Below, one piece after another: positions 1 to 12,830 of a stretch of DNA of 64,000 bases. The DNA comes from Epiperipatus broadwayi (taxonomy: Eukaryota; Onychophora; Udeonychophora; Euonychophora; Peripatidae). The stretch's first letter is position 1; each line of letters opens with the position of its first letter. The position numbers and the translations under genes were made by a program. Location of the stretch: assembly GCA_028023455.1 (NCBI GenBank), contig JAQFVV010000208.1, positions 1,054,001 to 1,118,000 on the forward strand. The letters are read 5' to 3'. The notes below the pieces were generated by a model that saw nothing but the letters and a program-made list of their open reading frames with translations, was not told the origin of the DNA and did not search any database.

Positions 1-479
1 TGTAATTGTAAATTTCTTCTAATTCCTGAATATCAACCTTAAAAATATTCTTATGTCAATATGCAAAAAAAAAAACCAAAAGAAAAAACAAATAATCTGC
101 CAAAATCTAGATGACTTAAATAAGATCTATATATTTTTCTTACCTTATCTTATTTTAATTCACAAAATATTTATTGTAAAACTGCTGTAAAAAATTTTGG
201 AATATGGAATCAATCTGTTGCACACAATTATAAATGGGAGTGTTAAACAAATGTAATATATAGTATATATGTATTAAAATTACTGTTTTTATATTATAAT
301 ACTACTACACTTAAATAAAAGTTAAAAGTTTCTAAATTTTAGTTTTAACTGTATTTAAAATATGTTGCCTTATTAACTGATAACATGTCTATATTCCTAG
401 ATTGTTTTTGTAACTATGGAATTGAATAATTTGATTATTCTTTGTAAAGTAGAATGATCTAAAGATAAAGTTCAAATAA

Positions 480-510
<31 letters not shown>

Positions 511-1250
511 CATTATTTTGAGATATCTTTCTTAGGAACACCATTACATTTAATTTTACTTATACCAGATGAATATGTATAATTTTTCAAGTTAAATATT
601 ATAAGTCTTGTTTGTTCAAATCATGAAATCCAATCTTTTAAGCATGTGAAATCAATGTTTTTATTAACCTTTATGTAATTGCAATTTTGAATAATCTATA
701 GTCTTAATCAAAGTTGTTCCTTAATCATTTGAATAAAAAATGTTTTTTTGCTAAATAACCAATAGGATTCTAATAAAAATCAATATACGGAAAGTTCCTG
801 ATTAAGACTGTAAATTAGTTGAAACTATAAACAAACAAAGAAAAAAATATAGCATCAAATTCATGTGCATAAAAGATTAAATTTTTGAAGATTCTGAATT
901 CATATTACCATATTACAATAATATAAAATAATTGAGTCTGATCTGCAGTTAGGTATTTAATAAACTTATTATCTATTTTCTAATTAATAATTGTTATTAC
1001 CACACTGTTATGCTTCAACATTTATGATTGAAAATGCATCAAATTAATACTAGTGCTTTAATCACAAATATAAAAAAAAGGTAATTTTATAACAGCACTT
1101 GATTATTGCAAATATACATACCAAAATTAATATTCATACAATTTCTCTAGCTTACTTTAAACATTGTGACAATTGTGAACGAAATGTGAAACTTTATCGC
1201 TTTCAAACTCAAGAAATATTTCTTTTATTTTTCAATAAATAATTAAACCT
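1..1250. other. DROSHA intron 3' of exon j; RTE scrap, otherwise unassigned
   Basis: This is very A+T-rich sequence. Bases about 90-260 on the minus strand resemble the reverse-transcriptase end of the RTE element at 14.67-14.83 kb (shared words such as aatctagatgacttaaataa and the 'ctgctg(t/c)aaaaa' segment), so a decayed RTE fragment is present. A run of ATT triplets lies near 480-512. Nothing else was recognised. Confidence 0.5.
481..512. repeat. (ATT)n microsatellite
   Basis: About ten ATT triplets follow one another, with one C interruption at the end. It is a simple sequence repeat in an intron. Confidence 0.9.
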
Positions 1251-1254
1251 TAAA

Positions 1255-1480
1255 ACCATTTAATCCTTTCTACTTCAGCACTACCTAATATATACTTGAG
1301 TAATCAATGGGCAATAGATGGTATTGATATTATATCCATATCTCAAGTCTGGTTTCTGACTTATGATCTTCATAACTGTGGGTCAAAGTAATTCACATCC
1401 AATAACCAAATTTCAATTCTTTTATATTATTAAGCTAATCGCCTGAAATTCAAAAACATTCCATGGTTTCTATTATTTTA
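1255..1480 (-). repeat. Dispersed repeat family M2, minus copy
   Basis: On the minus strand this reads with the family words 'ccagactt', 'tagatgg-like (ccatctattg)' and 'attgattactcaagt'. The same arrangement is seen in plus copies at 21.0, 22.4, 24.0, 34.1 and 63.8 kb. The copies are about 150-200 bp, strongly diverged and without coding sequence. They are probably an old SINE or MITE. A second partial unit, sharing the words 'ttcttttatattat' and 'gaaattcaaaaa', follows at 1580-1640. Confidence 0.5.
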
Positions 1481-1654
1481 AGGTAGAAATCTGAAGTGGC
1501 AATCCCAGACTACTCTCTGCCTCATGACCTTTTTAAGCAAGAACTTTGGATTTCATGTACTCCACACTTTAGCAACTATCTTTAAATTCTTTTATATTAT
1601 CAAGATAACAGCTTGAAATTCAAAAATATTTTATAGTTTTGAACTTTGATTGCA

Positions 1655-1800
1655 TAATTATAAAATCCGACCTTTAAAAAGAACAATTTTTATTACTAAC
1701 AAGGGAAAAAAAATTATAACAAAAATTCAAATTCAGTAAATCAAACTAAAAAAAAGGGTTCAACATTCAAACTTGTCTAATTATGAGGTATGATCCAGTT
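1655..1800 (+). repeat. Dispersed repeat D2, copy 1
   Basis: This shares an ordered series of words with 5500-5690: 'aacaatttttatta', 'caaaaattcaaattcagtaa', and an A-run followed by 'ttcaacattca/ttctacattca'. Both copies are in the same orientation about 3.85 kb apart. The origin is unknown. Confidence 0.55.
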
Positions 1801-3010
1801 ATTCAAAAACGTGTTTTACTTTCATTTTGTAAATGTTTATTCTTTATAAACTTGCACTTTTGTTCTTTACAATGAAATTGAATCTGTCTACTGCACTGAG
1901 AAACTTCCAACTTCCTTCAATGATATGATTTCCTATAGGATTGGATTTTCTAGTTATATATCTGAAATAAATCATTACCCATCTTTTGACCAGCATAGAA
2001 ATCTTGTTGACTTTAAATTCCTCTAAATAGTTGCAATAAATTCTGTGGGCAATTCAAAAATTAAAAATATTCTCCAACAAAGCCACATTTCAAATTTGTC
2101 CCCTTTTTTTTTTTTTCATTTGCCTTTTTGGGCATTTTTGAAATCTGGGATAATAGTAAAAAACGAGACAAATAAATAATTCAATATATTTCAGAAGGAA
2201 ACAACCTTTTTCAATAGTAAGCCAACTTGAAGCTATCTGATATAGATAAGAAGTATAATTTTTAGAAGTTCAAAATAAAAAAAATATAAAAATGATATAA
2301 AATTATTAATTTTGATATTTGTTTTTTCAATATTTATTAACCATGGTAAGATCATAATTATTATTATTGTCATTATATTATTTACTATTACATTTACATA
2401 TAATTACATAACTGCAAACAAAAAATAAAATACATTAATGCAAAAATTTAATCCAAAATCTAGTGAAATATTTGTCATTACTTATTTTCTAACAGTGAAT
2501 TCTTATCTAAATAATAGTGATGAAATGCCAAAATGTACTCCAAATTTTCATCAATTATTCAAGATCTAATTTTTGATTTAGTAAATGTCATTTTGGAAAA
2601 AAAAAATATTTGCATTTATATGTGTTGTAATATTTCTTAAAATCAAAGTGAATGAAAACATCCTATTAAAAATGTTTTATTATAGATATTTTGAAAACAT
2701 ATGTAGACTGGATTATGGATTTTCAAAAACCAGAGTTAGTGTACATGTAGATTTTTCATTCCTCTTGGTTACTAATGAAGAGAAGCACACAAAAATCATG
2801 GAAAATCAAACATTATAGTCACAAAATAAATGTCTTAAAAATGAAAATCATGATTATAGATTATGCCACATAAAAAATGTTGCAGACTTTAAAGTGATAG
2901 ATAAATCTGAATATCAAGGTTCACAAAAAATAATGATCCATATAATCCAAAAATATATAAACAATATTTTAAAAAAATTGCAAATATCACATAAATTACA
3001 CAAGAATTAT
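1801..3010. other. Intron, nothing recognised
   Basis: A+T-rich sequence with no exon-like segment, no splice-bounded Drosha homology and no recognisable transposon. A short open frame at 2585-2818 has a composition no different from its surroundings and no recognisable domain. Confidence 0.6.
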
Positions 3011-3417
3011 TTATAGGGGATTTGAACACAGACTTTCAAGCACCCTTCAGCTATCCACTCTATCTCATACAAACAATAAACATGACCACCCACATGTGAA
3101 AAAGATAAATGATCTCCAATATACATATTTTGTTCCATCATCAGATTTTCAATGCTATGGGTGACTGAAGAGTTGGAGTAGATTGAAGCCTGTCCATTAA
3201 AGTTTGAAAATTTGCTATCTTAATATAAACCAAGCACTGATTGTGTATATGTGTGGGAGATAATGATCTGGACCAACTGATGGATGCTAGTTCAGCACAA
3301 AATATTTATATTGGAGATCATTTATTTGTTTAACGTGTGTGATCATGAGCATTGGTTGTATGAAGTAGAATGGATAGCTGAAGAGAGCTTGAAGGTCTGT
3401 GTTCAAATCCCTTATAA
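3011..3417. repeat. Foldback of two tRNA-like SINE copies (family S1)
   Basis: Bases 3011-3136 and 3292-3417 are inverted copies of each other, with about 155 bp between them. Read outward, each arm has a tRNA-like pol III promoter. An A-box-like TAGCTGAAGGG and a B-box-like GTTCAAATCC are separated by about the spacing of a tRNA, which indicates a tRNA-derived SINE. A third, single copy is at 33545-33700. The two arms differ by scattered substitutions, so the foldback is not very recent. Confidence 0.7.
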
Positions 3418-3849
3418 TTATATCTAAACTCCACAAATATATAAATTATACTTGTTTAAATATAAAAATTATTTGTAATTATATCAGTTTTTGTATACTT
3501 TAAAGGATTCCATTTCATTTTAAAAATCACTCAAAACAAATAAATTTGAATATCACAGTTTAATATTAAAAAATTGTTTTCAATATAAATAATTTGCAGT
3601 ATTAGATTAATATTTTGCATAGAATTTCTTATCTCCACATCAAACAAACTTTTAAAACAGTAGTTATTAATTCAATTGCTTTTAGAAGAAAAATTACTAA
3701 TATTCTATTAAACCTATATAAAATAAATATATTGATGTAAAAAAAAAAATCTTTTGAAAAATTTCATACACATGATTAAATATCCAAATAAGTCCATTTA
3801 ATATAACAAAAGCAAAAATTTCAGATAATATTATTTATTAAACATTTAC

Positions 3850-3970
3850 CTAGTTAAAAACTCGACTACTGCATCCCCGAGAAACTCCAGCCGTTCATTG
3901 TGATTAATAGCAGACATTGCTTCCTCTTTGCTACCCAATCGAGCCATGATACTAATCAGTGTATTAATAC
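3850..3970 (-). CDS. DROSHA: DROSHA exon j, RNase IIIa catalytic signature
   Basis: This 121-nt exon encodes INTLISIMARLGSKEEAMS followed by INHNERLEFLGDAVVEFLT. The RNase III signature NERLEFLGD is intact, with the Glu and Asp that bind catalytic metal ions (equivalent to E. coli RNase III E41 and D45), so domain IIIa should be active. The acceptor is ATTAG and the donor GTAAAT. It leaves in phase 2 with AG. No continuation was found between base 1 and 3849, so the next exon is further left. Confidence 0.98.
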
Positions 3971-5499
3971 CTAATATAATTTATTAATAAGCGATTATGT
4001 AATGAATACATTAGAACTGTATTTTATATTATTATTATAAAGAATAGCATTTAACTGCCCTCTATTAGCTCATTGAACAAATAAAATATAAGATTTTATA
4101 TGTAATAGCCAAATTCAAAATTATAAATGAACAATATAAGGCATGCAGGTTCTTTTCAGTGGTAACTCCTTCATCAATTGTGCCAAATCCTAAAATCACT
4201 AACCACATATTAAAATAGGCTTGAATTTTATTTACATTAAATAGATTATACTTATTTTATTTTTAAATGTGAAAACTGAAACTTATACATTTATTAACTT
4301 ATGCTCTTTATAATCAATAAACACACTTATAATTATATTCTTTATATATATATAAGAAAAATTGAAACTAGTTAGAATTTCTGCCTATCTACAAGATAAT
4401 TATATACATGATTATTAATCATAAAAAGCATTACATTTAATAACTGTGTGAATTTCATCTTTCATATTTTAAAATAAAGCAAGTTTCATCCGTTTAATAT
4501 AAATATATTCTGATTTGTGTTTAGTAATATTTAGGCTTGGCACAATTGATTAAAAAAAATTCCAGTGAAACTGGCCCCATGAGCCTTGTTTTGTTATAAT
4601 TTACAATTCAGAATTTGTAAATATAACCTTATTTTCACAATGCGTTAATAGAGACAACTATAATGCTCTTATTCATAATAATTTATTAATAATAAATGAC
4701 ATCAGAAAATGTAAAAACAAAGACTATATATATTTTTTTTTTCTTATATTAATTTTTGTACATACATGATTTTAAAAATATAACAAGTCAAAATAAAATT
4801 TATTGACTTCTTTAGTTAGGCATTAATTAAGAGTTCAAAAGGTGCTTTTAAAAATATATAAATTTTAAATTTATTTTGCTGGACAAAATGTCTAATTTAT
4901 TATATTTCTATTATTATGCATACTTAAGTATTTACCTGTCTGCTTTGAAATTTTTTTGGCTATTTGAAGGTCCAGATATATATTTCTTTACATAAATATT
5001 AATTTTCCTTATTTATTAACATTCTATGGAAAGCAATGGAAAACCTTTACCAATAGTTTTATCATTCGATGTTATAATCAACACAAACAATTTATTTTGA
5101 ACTTACAGGTTTAACTATAATAGTTTGTTTTGGATTTTTTTTAATAAAAAAGAGTAAAAAAAACAATATGCTTTTAGTAATATTGATTGTTTTTAGTATA
5201 TTTTATCTTATTTATTTTGTTAATTATTTACTGAAACTACATAATTTTTTTAAACCAAATTTTTATTTTAAATAAAAATATGATAAATAATTTAAATCAG
5301 TGATGACCAATGTTTTATAATCCATCTGATAATTTTTTCATCTATCCAGTTCATATGTGCCATACAAAGTTAACACTACTATTCAATTTTTATACAAAAT
5401 ATAATATGCTATAAATCAAGAATGGTCAAGCTATAGTCCATAAGCCAAATTAAATACATTGGCATATTAAATCCACGATTATAAAAATAAAATTTAAAA
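3971..5499. other. Intron between exons i and j, left part; dispersed repeat D1 at 4525-4625
   Basis: The stretch is mostly unassigned A+T-rich sequence. Bases about 4525-4625 share the ordered words 'aggcttggcaca', 'gagccttgt' and 'cagaa(a)tttg' with 33790-33885 in the same orientation, so they are a dispersed repeat of unknown type. Confidence 0.5.
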
Positions 5500-5690
5500 T
5501 GAGATCTTTTAAGTAATACGTAATATTTAGTGATATAAAATAATATTGTAATCAAAAACAATTTTTATTAATAATGAGAGAAAAAAAATTGCTACAAAAA
5601 TTCAAATTCAGTAAATCTAAGTGAAAAAAAAAATTGTTCTACATTCATATTTGCTAATTTTGAGATAAGAGTCCAGAGGAAGATAATAGT
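5500..5690 (+). repeat. Dispersed repeat D2, copy 2
   Basis: This is the partner of 1655-1800, with the same word order and similar length. The flanks of the two copies do not match. No terminal inverted repeat or coding sequence is visible. Confidence 0.55.
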
Positions 5691-6283
5691 AATTGTCTTT
5701 AATTTTCATTCTATAATTTTTCATCCTTCATTAGACTTGATTTTATTCTTTACCAAAATTATTTTCATTCATGAAATTGATAAAAAACAAAGATCATATC
5801 TGAATTATTCAAATCTGAAAAATATTCTGGTGAATACAAAATATTAAAAGGCTTGTGAACATAAGCAATTATTAAACTTAAATTTTAACATTTTTTTCCT
5901 AATGTGCTGTAGAAAAAAAAAATCTATACTGATTATTATATTATGAAAAATGCTAAATATTATTTATTTTTAATATATATTTTATACAAAAATTGAATAA
6001 TAGCACAAAAGTTGTAAAACGTATGAACTCATGAATAAAAAAATAATTCTGCATAGATTGTAAAATGTTGGCCATTCTTGCAATAAATATTTAACATTTT
6101 TTATAAAATAATAAAGTAGAAAAAAAATTAATTTAAATATTGTTTACTTTAATAAGTTTTCTGTATCTGATTTACTTTCATCAGACTTTTAATATTTGGA
6201 ATTAAGCAGAACATTTTTCAATTTTGAATCAATTAGAAGTGATATTATTATTATTTTTTTTATCAATTTCATTAATTTATCAA

Positions 6284-6354
6284 GCGTTGGTGGCCTAGTA
6301 GTTAGCGTAGCTGCCTTTCAAGCAGCAGGCCCGGGTTCGCTTCCCAGTCAACGC
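6284..6354 (+). tRNA. tRNA-Glu(UUC)-like gene or tRNA-derived SINE head
   Basis: This 71-nt stretch is far more G+C-rich than its surroundings and folds as a tRNA. The acceptor stem GCGTTGG pairs with TCAACGC (six pairs and a G-T). A D-arm contains TAGTAGTTAGC. The anticodon stem GCTGC pairs with GCAGC around the loop CTTTCAA, giving anticodon TTC. The B box GGTTCGCTTCC is nearly canonical. One T-stem pair is mismatched. It lies antisense to DROSHA in an intron and is followed within 15 bp by an A-rich run rather than a T-run terminator, which favours a young SINE or retropseudogene over a working tRNA gene. Confidence 0.6.
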
Positions 6355-6544
6355 TTTGACATATATAAAAAAAAAAATTTCATTAATTTAAATAATTTTC
6401 ATAAAAAATAAAACTGCAAAGCTTACAAAGGATAAACAATTATACAATGAAAATTAAAAACAATCACAGACTCATTCTGGATTGGTTCTCAAAATTGACA
6501 CACATGAAACATTTACATATATATGGAATGTATAAATGATGAAC

Positions 6545-6858
6545 TAGGTTCAAATCTATATGACTATATAGGCAAATGAGCATGGATTAAAAACATTAAT
6601 CGGTTTTCATCTTGAGCTCCTAGCTTTATAGTTAACTAAATAAGAAAAAGGTGGTTGCTAGAGGGTTGCATTAGATCCTTAGATCTAGGTGCAGGTTCTC
6701 AGATTCAAAGATCCTCATTGATGAAATCCACAAGCTAGAAACTAGTCTGGGGATATTGGATGAGTAGGCACTAGATGGGAATTTTATGCACAAACCTTCC
6801 TGCATCCATTGATTAGTAAGATTTGCACTGGGTGGCACTACTGTATATGGAGTGTTTG
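6545..6858 (-). repeat. M1 repeat unit, minus copy
   Basis: This copy carries, in reverse order, the M1 words 'cactgggtggcactactgta', 'catccattgatta', 'ctagtctggggatattggat', 'gatctaggtgcag' and 'gcaaatgagc(a/t)tgga'. It matches the units at 54393-54838 and 59780-60180. There is no coding sequence. A short open frame on the minus strand at 6671-6928 is only this repeat. Confidence 0.8.
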
Positions 6859-6859
6859 T

Positions 6860-9362
6860 TTTTTTATAACTCTTTGTAACGTTTATGGCATTATACTTAA
6901 ACTTTTTATTACATGAAGTACTGTGCATAAAATATGAAAAAGATAATAAACAAAGAAAAAAATGTTGCTTTCAAAAATAAACTGGAGAAATTCTATTATT
7001 AAACATGATGGCATACTGCGCCCCAAGACATAAAAACGAATGCTCTGATATAAATTATAAAATACTAATCAGCATAAGGATTTGTAATCCTTTCCAATTT
7101 TGATATTATAAAATTTATTTACAAACTTTGTATTATTTTTTTAAATGTGATTCATATGTTGTTCACATATTAAATATATTAAATTTACAAATTTCAATGG
7201 GTTTTTTTTTTTGGCCATTTATATTAGTTTGTTTATATTTTTTACTGGATAGTGTATACATGAAGTCAAATATTGGTACAGCATAATTCACAGCATCACT
7301 ATATATCAGATTTTAATTTAGATTTACAGTTGAACAACAGAACAACTTATTTTTTAATGAATAAAGTTTTTATTTTAAAAAAGATATTTTTAATCCATCT
7401 GCAATCATTAAATAAATAAATAACTGTATTGTTAATTACTCAGGAAGTCATGTGATATCAACCTAGCTGCAATTTTAAGCATTGAACAGTTCTATTCAGT
7501 TATATTTATAAAAGTTTTTACTCACTTGAGAATCAGTCTGACTAAGCTCTAAGTACATTAACACCCACCAAACATTTGAAATTATTTACAAATATGCAAA
7601 CAAATAAAGTAGATGAATAGCAAAGCAAAATAATACAGTAAACTGACAAAGATAGATTTCAATCTTAATATTAACTAAAATAATTTAGGGCAATTGTTTG
7701 AAAATTCATAAGTTCTATCAGAGAAAGCGAGGAATGGAGCTGTAATTTGAGGACTTTGAGCTTGGAATCAATTACTCATTGATGCATTAAATCGTGCAGA
7801 GAAAAACTTTATATTATAGTCTTTTATGAAGAGACTGAAATTGTTATAATTAGTATTGAATTACTATGCTTTAATGTTAGTTCTTTCTCAAGTTCCATCA
7901 ACAATGAGAACTTATAGATTAAGCTTGAAACCAATAAGTAATGATTAATTATAAAAGTTAAATATAATCCATCTAAGCATTTATTATTTGCTAAACTACC
8001 TGCCAATAATGTAATAAGAAACAGCTTGTTATGACAGAAAAATAACTCAACTCTTGGAAGAAATAATAAACAAATATGCAAAAATAGTTTTTAAAAAAGA
8101 CAAAGTTTATTTACAATTTAAAAATCAAATTTGCAGATATGATGGTGAATTCATACATTTCCAAAAACTTTATGAAGAATTAAAATGCTCTCTATAAAAA
8201 TAAACTACAAAAAAGCATAAATATATTAAAGAGGGGATGATAAACTGGATTGAGCATCAACTTAGAAGTAATAAAATAATGAGAGAAATGATAAAAAATC
8301 CGGTAAAAAAAAAAAAAAAGATTCAATAAATTAAGAAAGGAGACAATTATGAGAATCTCAAAGACAAATTTAAAAAACAGAAAGTTAAAAGAAAATAATC
8401 ATAGATTACTTGTGTTTATCTATGGTAGATGACTTAAAAATGAAGATGATGGATTCCTGCATACATATATTAAAATTACAATTAATAATATTTCTAAGCT
8501 TAAAGAAACTAGACATTAAAACAAAGCAAAATCTTGCAAAATAAAATGTCTAGAAGTTTACAAACATATGAAGAAACACAACTATATCATAATTTTTATA
8601 CATATCTTGATATTGTCATTAACTTAGTAAATGAACAATTACTATTTTACTTTTAGGAAAAAAGACTTTTTCTAGATATATAATAACCACATTAAGAATA
8701 TTATTGGTGGAAAAAAAAGGATGGCTAAAAAAAAGAGAGGGGGGGGGTGATCATAATTTTTATTTTATTTTATAAATTTCTGAACATATTGATAAATATT
8801 TATTTTGTATAAAGCACAGTATTTACTGTAATATATTCGGAAGTAATCAATCTTCACACATGCGCTATTTTAATATAAATTTATATGCACTTTGAACATC
8901 ATTTTAAAAAATCAGGCATATAATAGACTCAAGTCCTGAAGAATGTGCACTAAGCAAGGGTTGGCTTATATATAGATAAGCTTGAAGAACAAATGAATTC
9001 ACTTGTTCTTTGAAATCTTTCCTTACAGGTGGGCGTAAATTTATATTAAAACTGTGCATGCGAAAAGATTGATTTATTTTCAAATATATATATAAATTTT
9101 TGAACATTAACCTTTTCTCTATAGGAATCCTGAAAGTTTTTTTTACTTCCAACTTAAAGACTCAAACTTTTTTTTTTCCATCTATTAATTTTCCAAAAAA
9201 TATTTTAATCACATAAAGATAAAACTGATAAACAATTTCATTTTCTTAAATTCTTCAGACAAAATAAAAATAATTTTATGAATATCGATTTAAAAAGAAT
9301 TATTTAATAAAAATTCATTCAGGAATTCATTATTTGTTGAAAATATACACATGTATAGTTAC
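6860..9362. other. Intron, nothing recognised
   Basis: Low-complexity A+T-rich sequence with poly-A runs (for example near 8308-8321) and a G-run at 8745-8751. Short open frames at 7824-8081 and 8904-9152 have no recognisable domain or splice-linked homology. I see no gene. Confidence 0.6.
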
Positions 9363-9501
9363 CCCTCTTTCTGCTATTGATATGATGTATACGCCGGTCG
9401 CCATATTCAGGTTGCCGAATGCCGCAATTAGATAAAGAATTCCTAGCATGATCAGGATTGGTGCCGTAATTAACACGATATGATGGATGAGTCAATGCGA
9501 G
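9363..9501 (-). CDS. DROSHA: DROSHA exon i, RNase IIIa with Drosha-specific insertion
   Basis: This 139-nt exon encodes LALTHPSYRVNYGTNPDHAR, then NSLSNCGIRQPEYGDRRIHH and INSRKRG. The block between LTHPSY and the catalytic signature is an insertion found in Drosha and absent from Dicer and bacterial RNase III (family knowledge), which separates this gene from Dicer. The acceptor is CTGCAG and the donor GTAACT. It leaves in phase 1, and G plus GT of the next exon restores Gly. Confidence 0.98.
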
Positions 9502-9856
9502 CTGCAGGAATAGAACAAAATAAATATAAATTAATAGCAATATATGCGAAGAGTAAAGTATAATTCTAGAATACTGCAAATTTTCATAAAAATGTAAGCA
9601 GTTTAAGATTGCAAGCAATGATAATTTCATTTAACGAATAAATTAATTATGAAAAAATAATTTTCACTTTTTTTTTTTAAACCTAAAGAATTATTTTTAT
9701 CTCGTAAATGTTTATATTTAAGCAGTTCAATACAATTTCAAATAATATATATAAAACAATGAAAAAAAAGAAATTTCTATTAAAATTTATTTTGAATATT
9801 TTAACTATATTAACTATCATCTTCAGTTCACAAATAGCATATATATTATAATGCAT

Positions 9857-12830
9857 TGGGTTACATGGCACACAGCAACATAATTGTGTGTGTGTGTGCA
9901 CATATGTATATAAAGGAAAGGTAGAAATAAACATAGAGATACATTTTTGTATATATTTTTCTATATTTCCTGGATTAAAAATAATAAATAAAGGATTAAA
10001 TAACTGAATTTAAAACAGAATTTTATTATAAATAAACATTTAAAAAGGTCTAAATAAATATTATTATTTTTAAAAACAAGCATGATTTATTTTTTTATTA
10101 ATGCTTATATACATTCTTTATATATTTTTAAAAATCTTATGTAGATTAAAAATTCCAAAAAGTAGCTTTTAATTACAAGTGATTTGAAGAGAGTAAAAAT
10201 ATGTAGATCACACCTTTGGTAAAATTTAAAAGTTGTTTTTGAAAGAATTAGTGATCTTTTTGAAAAGAAAAAAAACCTCTGTTTCCAATTAAGGTGTTTT
10301 TAACATCTCAGATAATTCTTATAAAAAGTGCTGATAAAAATATCAGTTCAGTTTGGCTTTAAAATTTTTGAGAAGCAGTGGGCAGTAAGAATAGTTTGCT
10401 GTAGCTGACAGCAATTAGCTATCCAGAGAAATGACTGGCAGAATTATGTAGAAAACTGCATGAAGATGTAAGAATGCAAGGAAGCAGCTGATCTACAGTT
10501 CAATGGTGCAGATTGGATTCACATGGAGAAAAATGACCCAATTCTTTGTGTTGAAATTCATAGCTACAAATGTGGACAAGACAGTTTGCTGACCTGAGGT
10601 CTATGTGGATCAAAGAAAATGCCATATACCTGAATTACACTTTTTCCTGATGATAACAAGCCTGGATTACTTTTCTGATGGATCCAAAAACCAAGCTTAC
10701 CAAGAGAAAGCTTGAAGAATTGGTATACATATGCTGCTATTCATCTATGTATGCAGAGAAGCACTGATAAATGTATATACAAACGTGAGATGTTTTTCAA
10801 TAATTCATTTAAAAGACATTTTAAAATTTCTATATTTAATTTAAAGACACTATGATGAGTTAAATGTGATCTGTGATAGCGTTATATATAATAATGAAAT
10901 TTTAAATTTCTTTGGTCTGAAGTGATATTTTAAAAGTTAGAGATATGTAAAATAATTTTATTTTTTGTTTATTAAAAAAAAAAAAGACATTCTAAAAAGT
11001 GAGATATATAATGTAGAACAGTATTATCTTAAATTGTTTAAACTCTATATTTTTTAAAAAGAGTAATGCAAATAAATAACTCCTTAGATTAAAAAAATCT
11101 AAGAGTCAGAATTAACATTTAAAAGATATTTTAAAATCTTTTAGAGAAGCAACCTGTGATTGTAAGACATATATAGAACAATATGATTTTAAAATAATCA
11201 TTTGTTGAAGGAATTTTAAAATAATCATTTGTTGAAGGAATATTATTAAAGATGTTAACTTTAATTACAGACTGTCAAAGAATTAAATAACATGATTCTT
11301 TTTTTTTTATACTTTCAATATTGAATTAATTATGGAAAGTATATTTTGAATAACCTTTATTATTGTATCAAACTAAAATATATAAACATTAGTGTGTGCT
11401 TGCAAATAAACATGCACACACATATATATTAAATCGTCCTATAAAAATAAAATGAATTTTTGCTATTATCACATATGATAGAAATGAATTTCATTACACA
11501 TGCACAATTATGCATACGTGTTTTAGTAAACCTAGCATAGGTATTTGTGTTATTAAAAATATAAATTAAAAGTTTAATCATCTATTATTGTAGGACAATT
11601 TGAATAATGTTCAGAAATAACAAACACACACATGTATGTGTTTGTATATATGTCAATGTGTGTCAAATAAACATTTGTATGTAAATTTTAATCATTTTTA
11701 TTTATTATTAAATATCAATTCAAGCATGTTCATTTTATATCAAGCCACATGCCTGTGTGTTGAATGGATTTTAGGTAAACATAGTGGAACATATATGTAA
11801 ACTATAATAATTTGAATTTTGTATATTCATGTAAATCACAATGTAATATTTTTTATTGTATGTTAATCAAAATCAGAAGACTTGATTGATATGTATATAG
11901 CCTTATTCTAGAGACCTTAATTTTTTTTTTACTGTTAAGAAACTTGTATTCAATTTTTAAAAATTGTATTGTATCATTATCTTTTGGTCATCGTAACAGT
12001 TACAGAGCTTGTGTTCGGAGCTAGAATCGAGTATAATAGCTGAATATATGAACAAGGATGTATTTTAGTGCAGGGAATCCGACTGATTCTAGATTGGCAC
12101 TAAGATAATATTCTTTAAAGCTGCACTAGATTTTATTTAGTTTAGTCTATTAGAAATTAAGCTTATAGTTGGCCAGTATAGTAATGGTAGTAAGTCGTTG
12201 GAGCGTTGATAATGATCAACATGTTTTAATGCCTCAGCATTATTGTTTTTTGATTATTTTGTATTCTGATGGATGAGCACTTAAGATGGTGCATCCAAAT
12301 TAATGTTTAAATAATTATCCCAAACTGGCAAAGGGTAAATAGTTGGTCTGGTCTACAGAAGACCCATTTCAAATTCAGTCACCAGAATGACTATTGATTT
12401 ATATTTTTTATTATTCAAATCCAGCCACAAGATACTGTTGATTTATTGTACTGATGTATTATAATTGATCATTCATGATGATGAATGGTTTCTTTTGAGT
12501 ATTACTTATACTGATTTTTACTTTTATATTGATAATGCTGGTGGATTTATAATTACACTTTTAGTTGCTCTAAGGAGTTAACTGGGCTATCTTTCAAAGA
12601 TCTAGTGATCTCATACTCTCTCTTTAAATGACTTATATATATTTTGGATATTAAATATATTACTTACATATTACTTTAATTCTACTTTAATATCTTACTT
12701 AAATTTGTTTGTAAATTTCATTATTATTGGAAATAATATATTTTATTTGGTGATGATGATTTGCCAACACCCCACGTTCACCAAAACTTTGCCATCCATC
12801 CCTCATCCCATTACAATATATATATATATG
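9857..12830 (+). repeat. 3 kb dispersed repeat, copy 1
   Basis: It is collinear with 38799-41945 in the same orientation. Shared words run along the whole length: 'gggttacatggcacacagca' at the start, 'catgtagatcaca', 'aattaaggtgtt', 'aaaattgtattg(t/c)atcatta' and 'tagttggccagta' in the middle, and 'gatgatttgcca' near the end. The copies differ by many substitutions and small indels. No open frame is conserved between them, so this is a non-coding transposon or an old segmental duplication. A 27-bp unit is tandemly doubled at 11187-11240. Confidence 0.8.

Noticed and set aside
1-3849. Search for the DROSHA exon following exon j
   Set aside because: No minus-strand segment encodes anything like the conserved continuation after FLT, and no phase-2 acceptor with homology was found. 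The exon must lie outside the window.
9319-9630. 103-codon minus-strand open frame as a complete small protein
   Set aside because: Only 9363-9501 is coding (exon i). The start methionine and both flanks lie in intron sequence outside the AG and GT.
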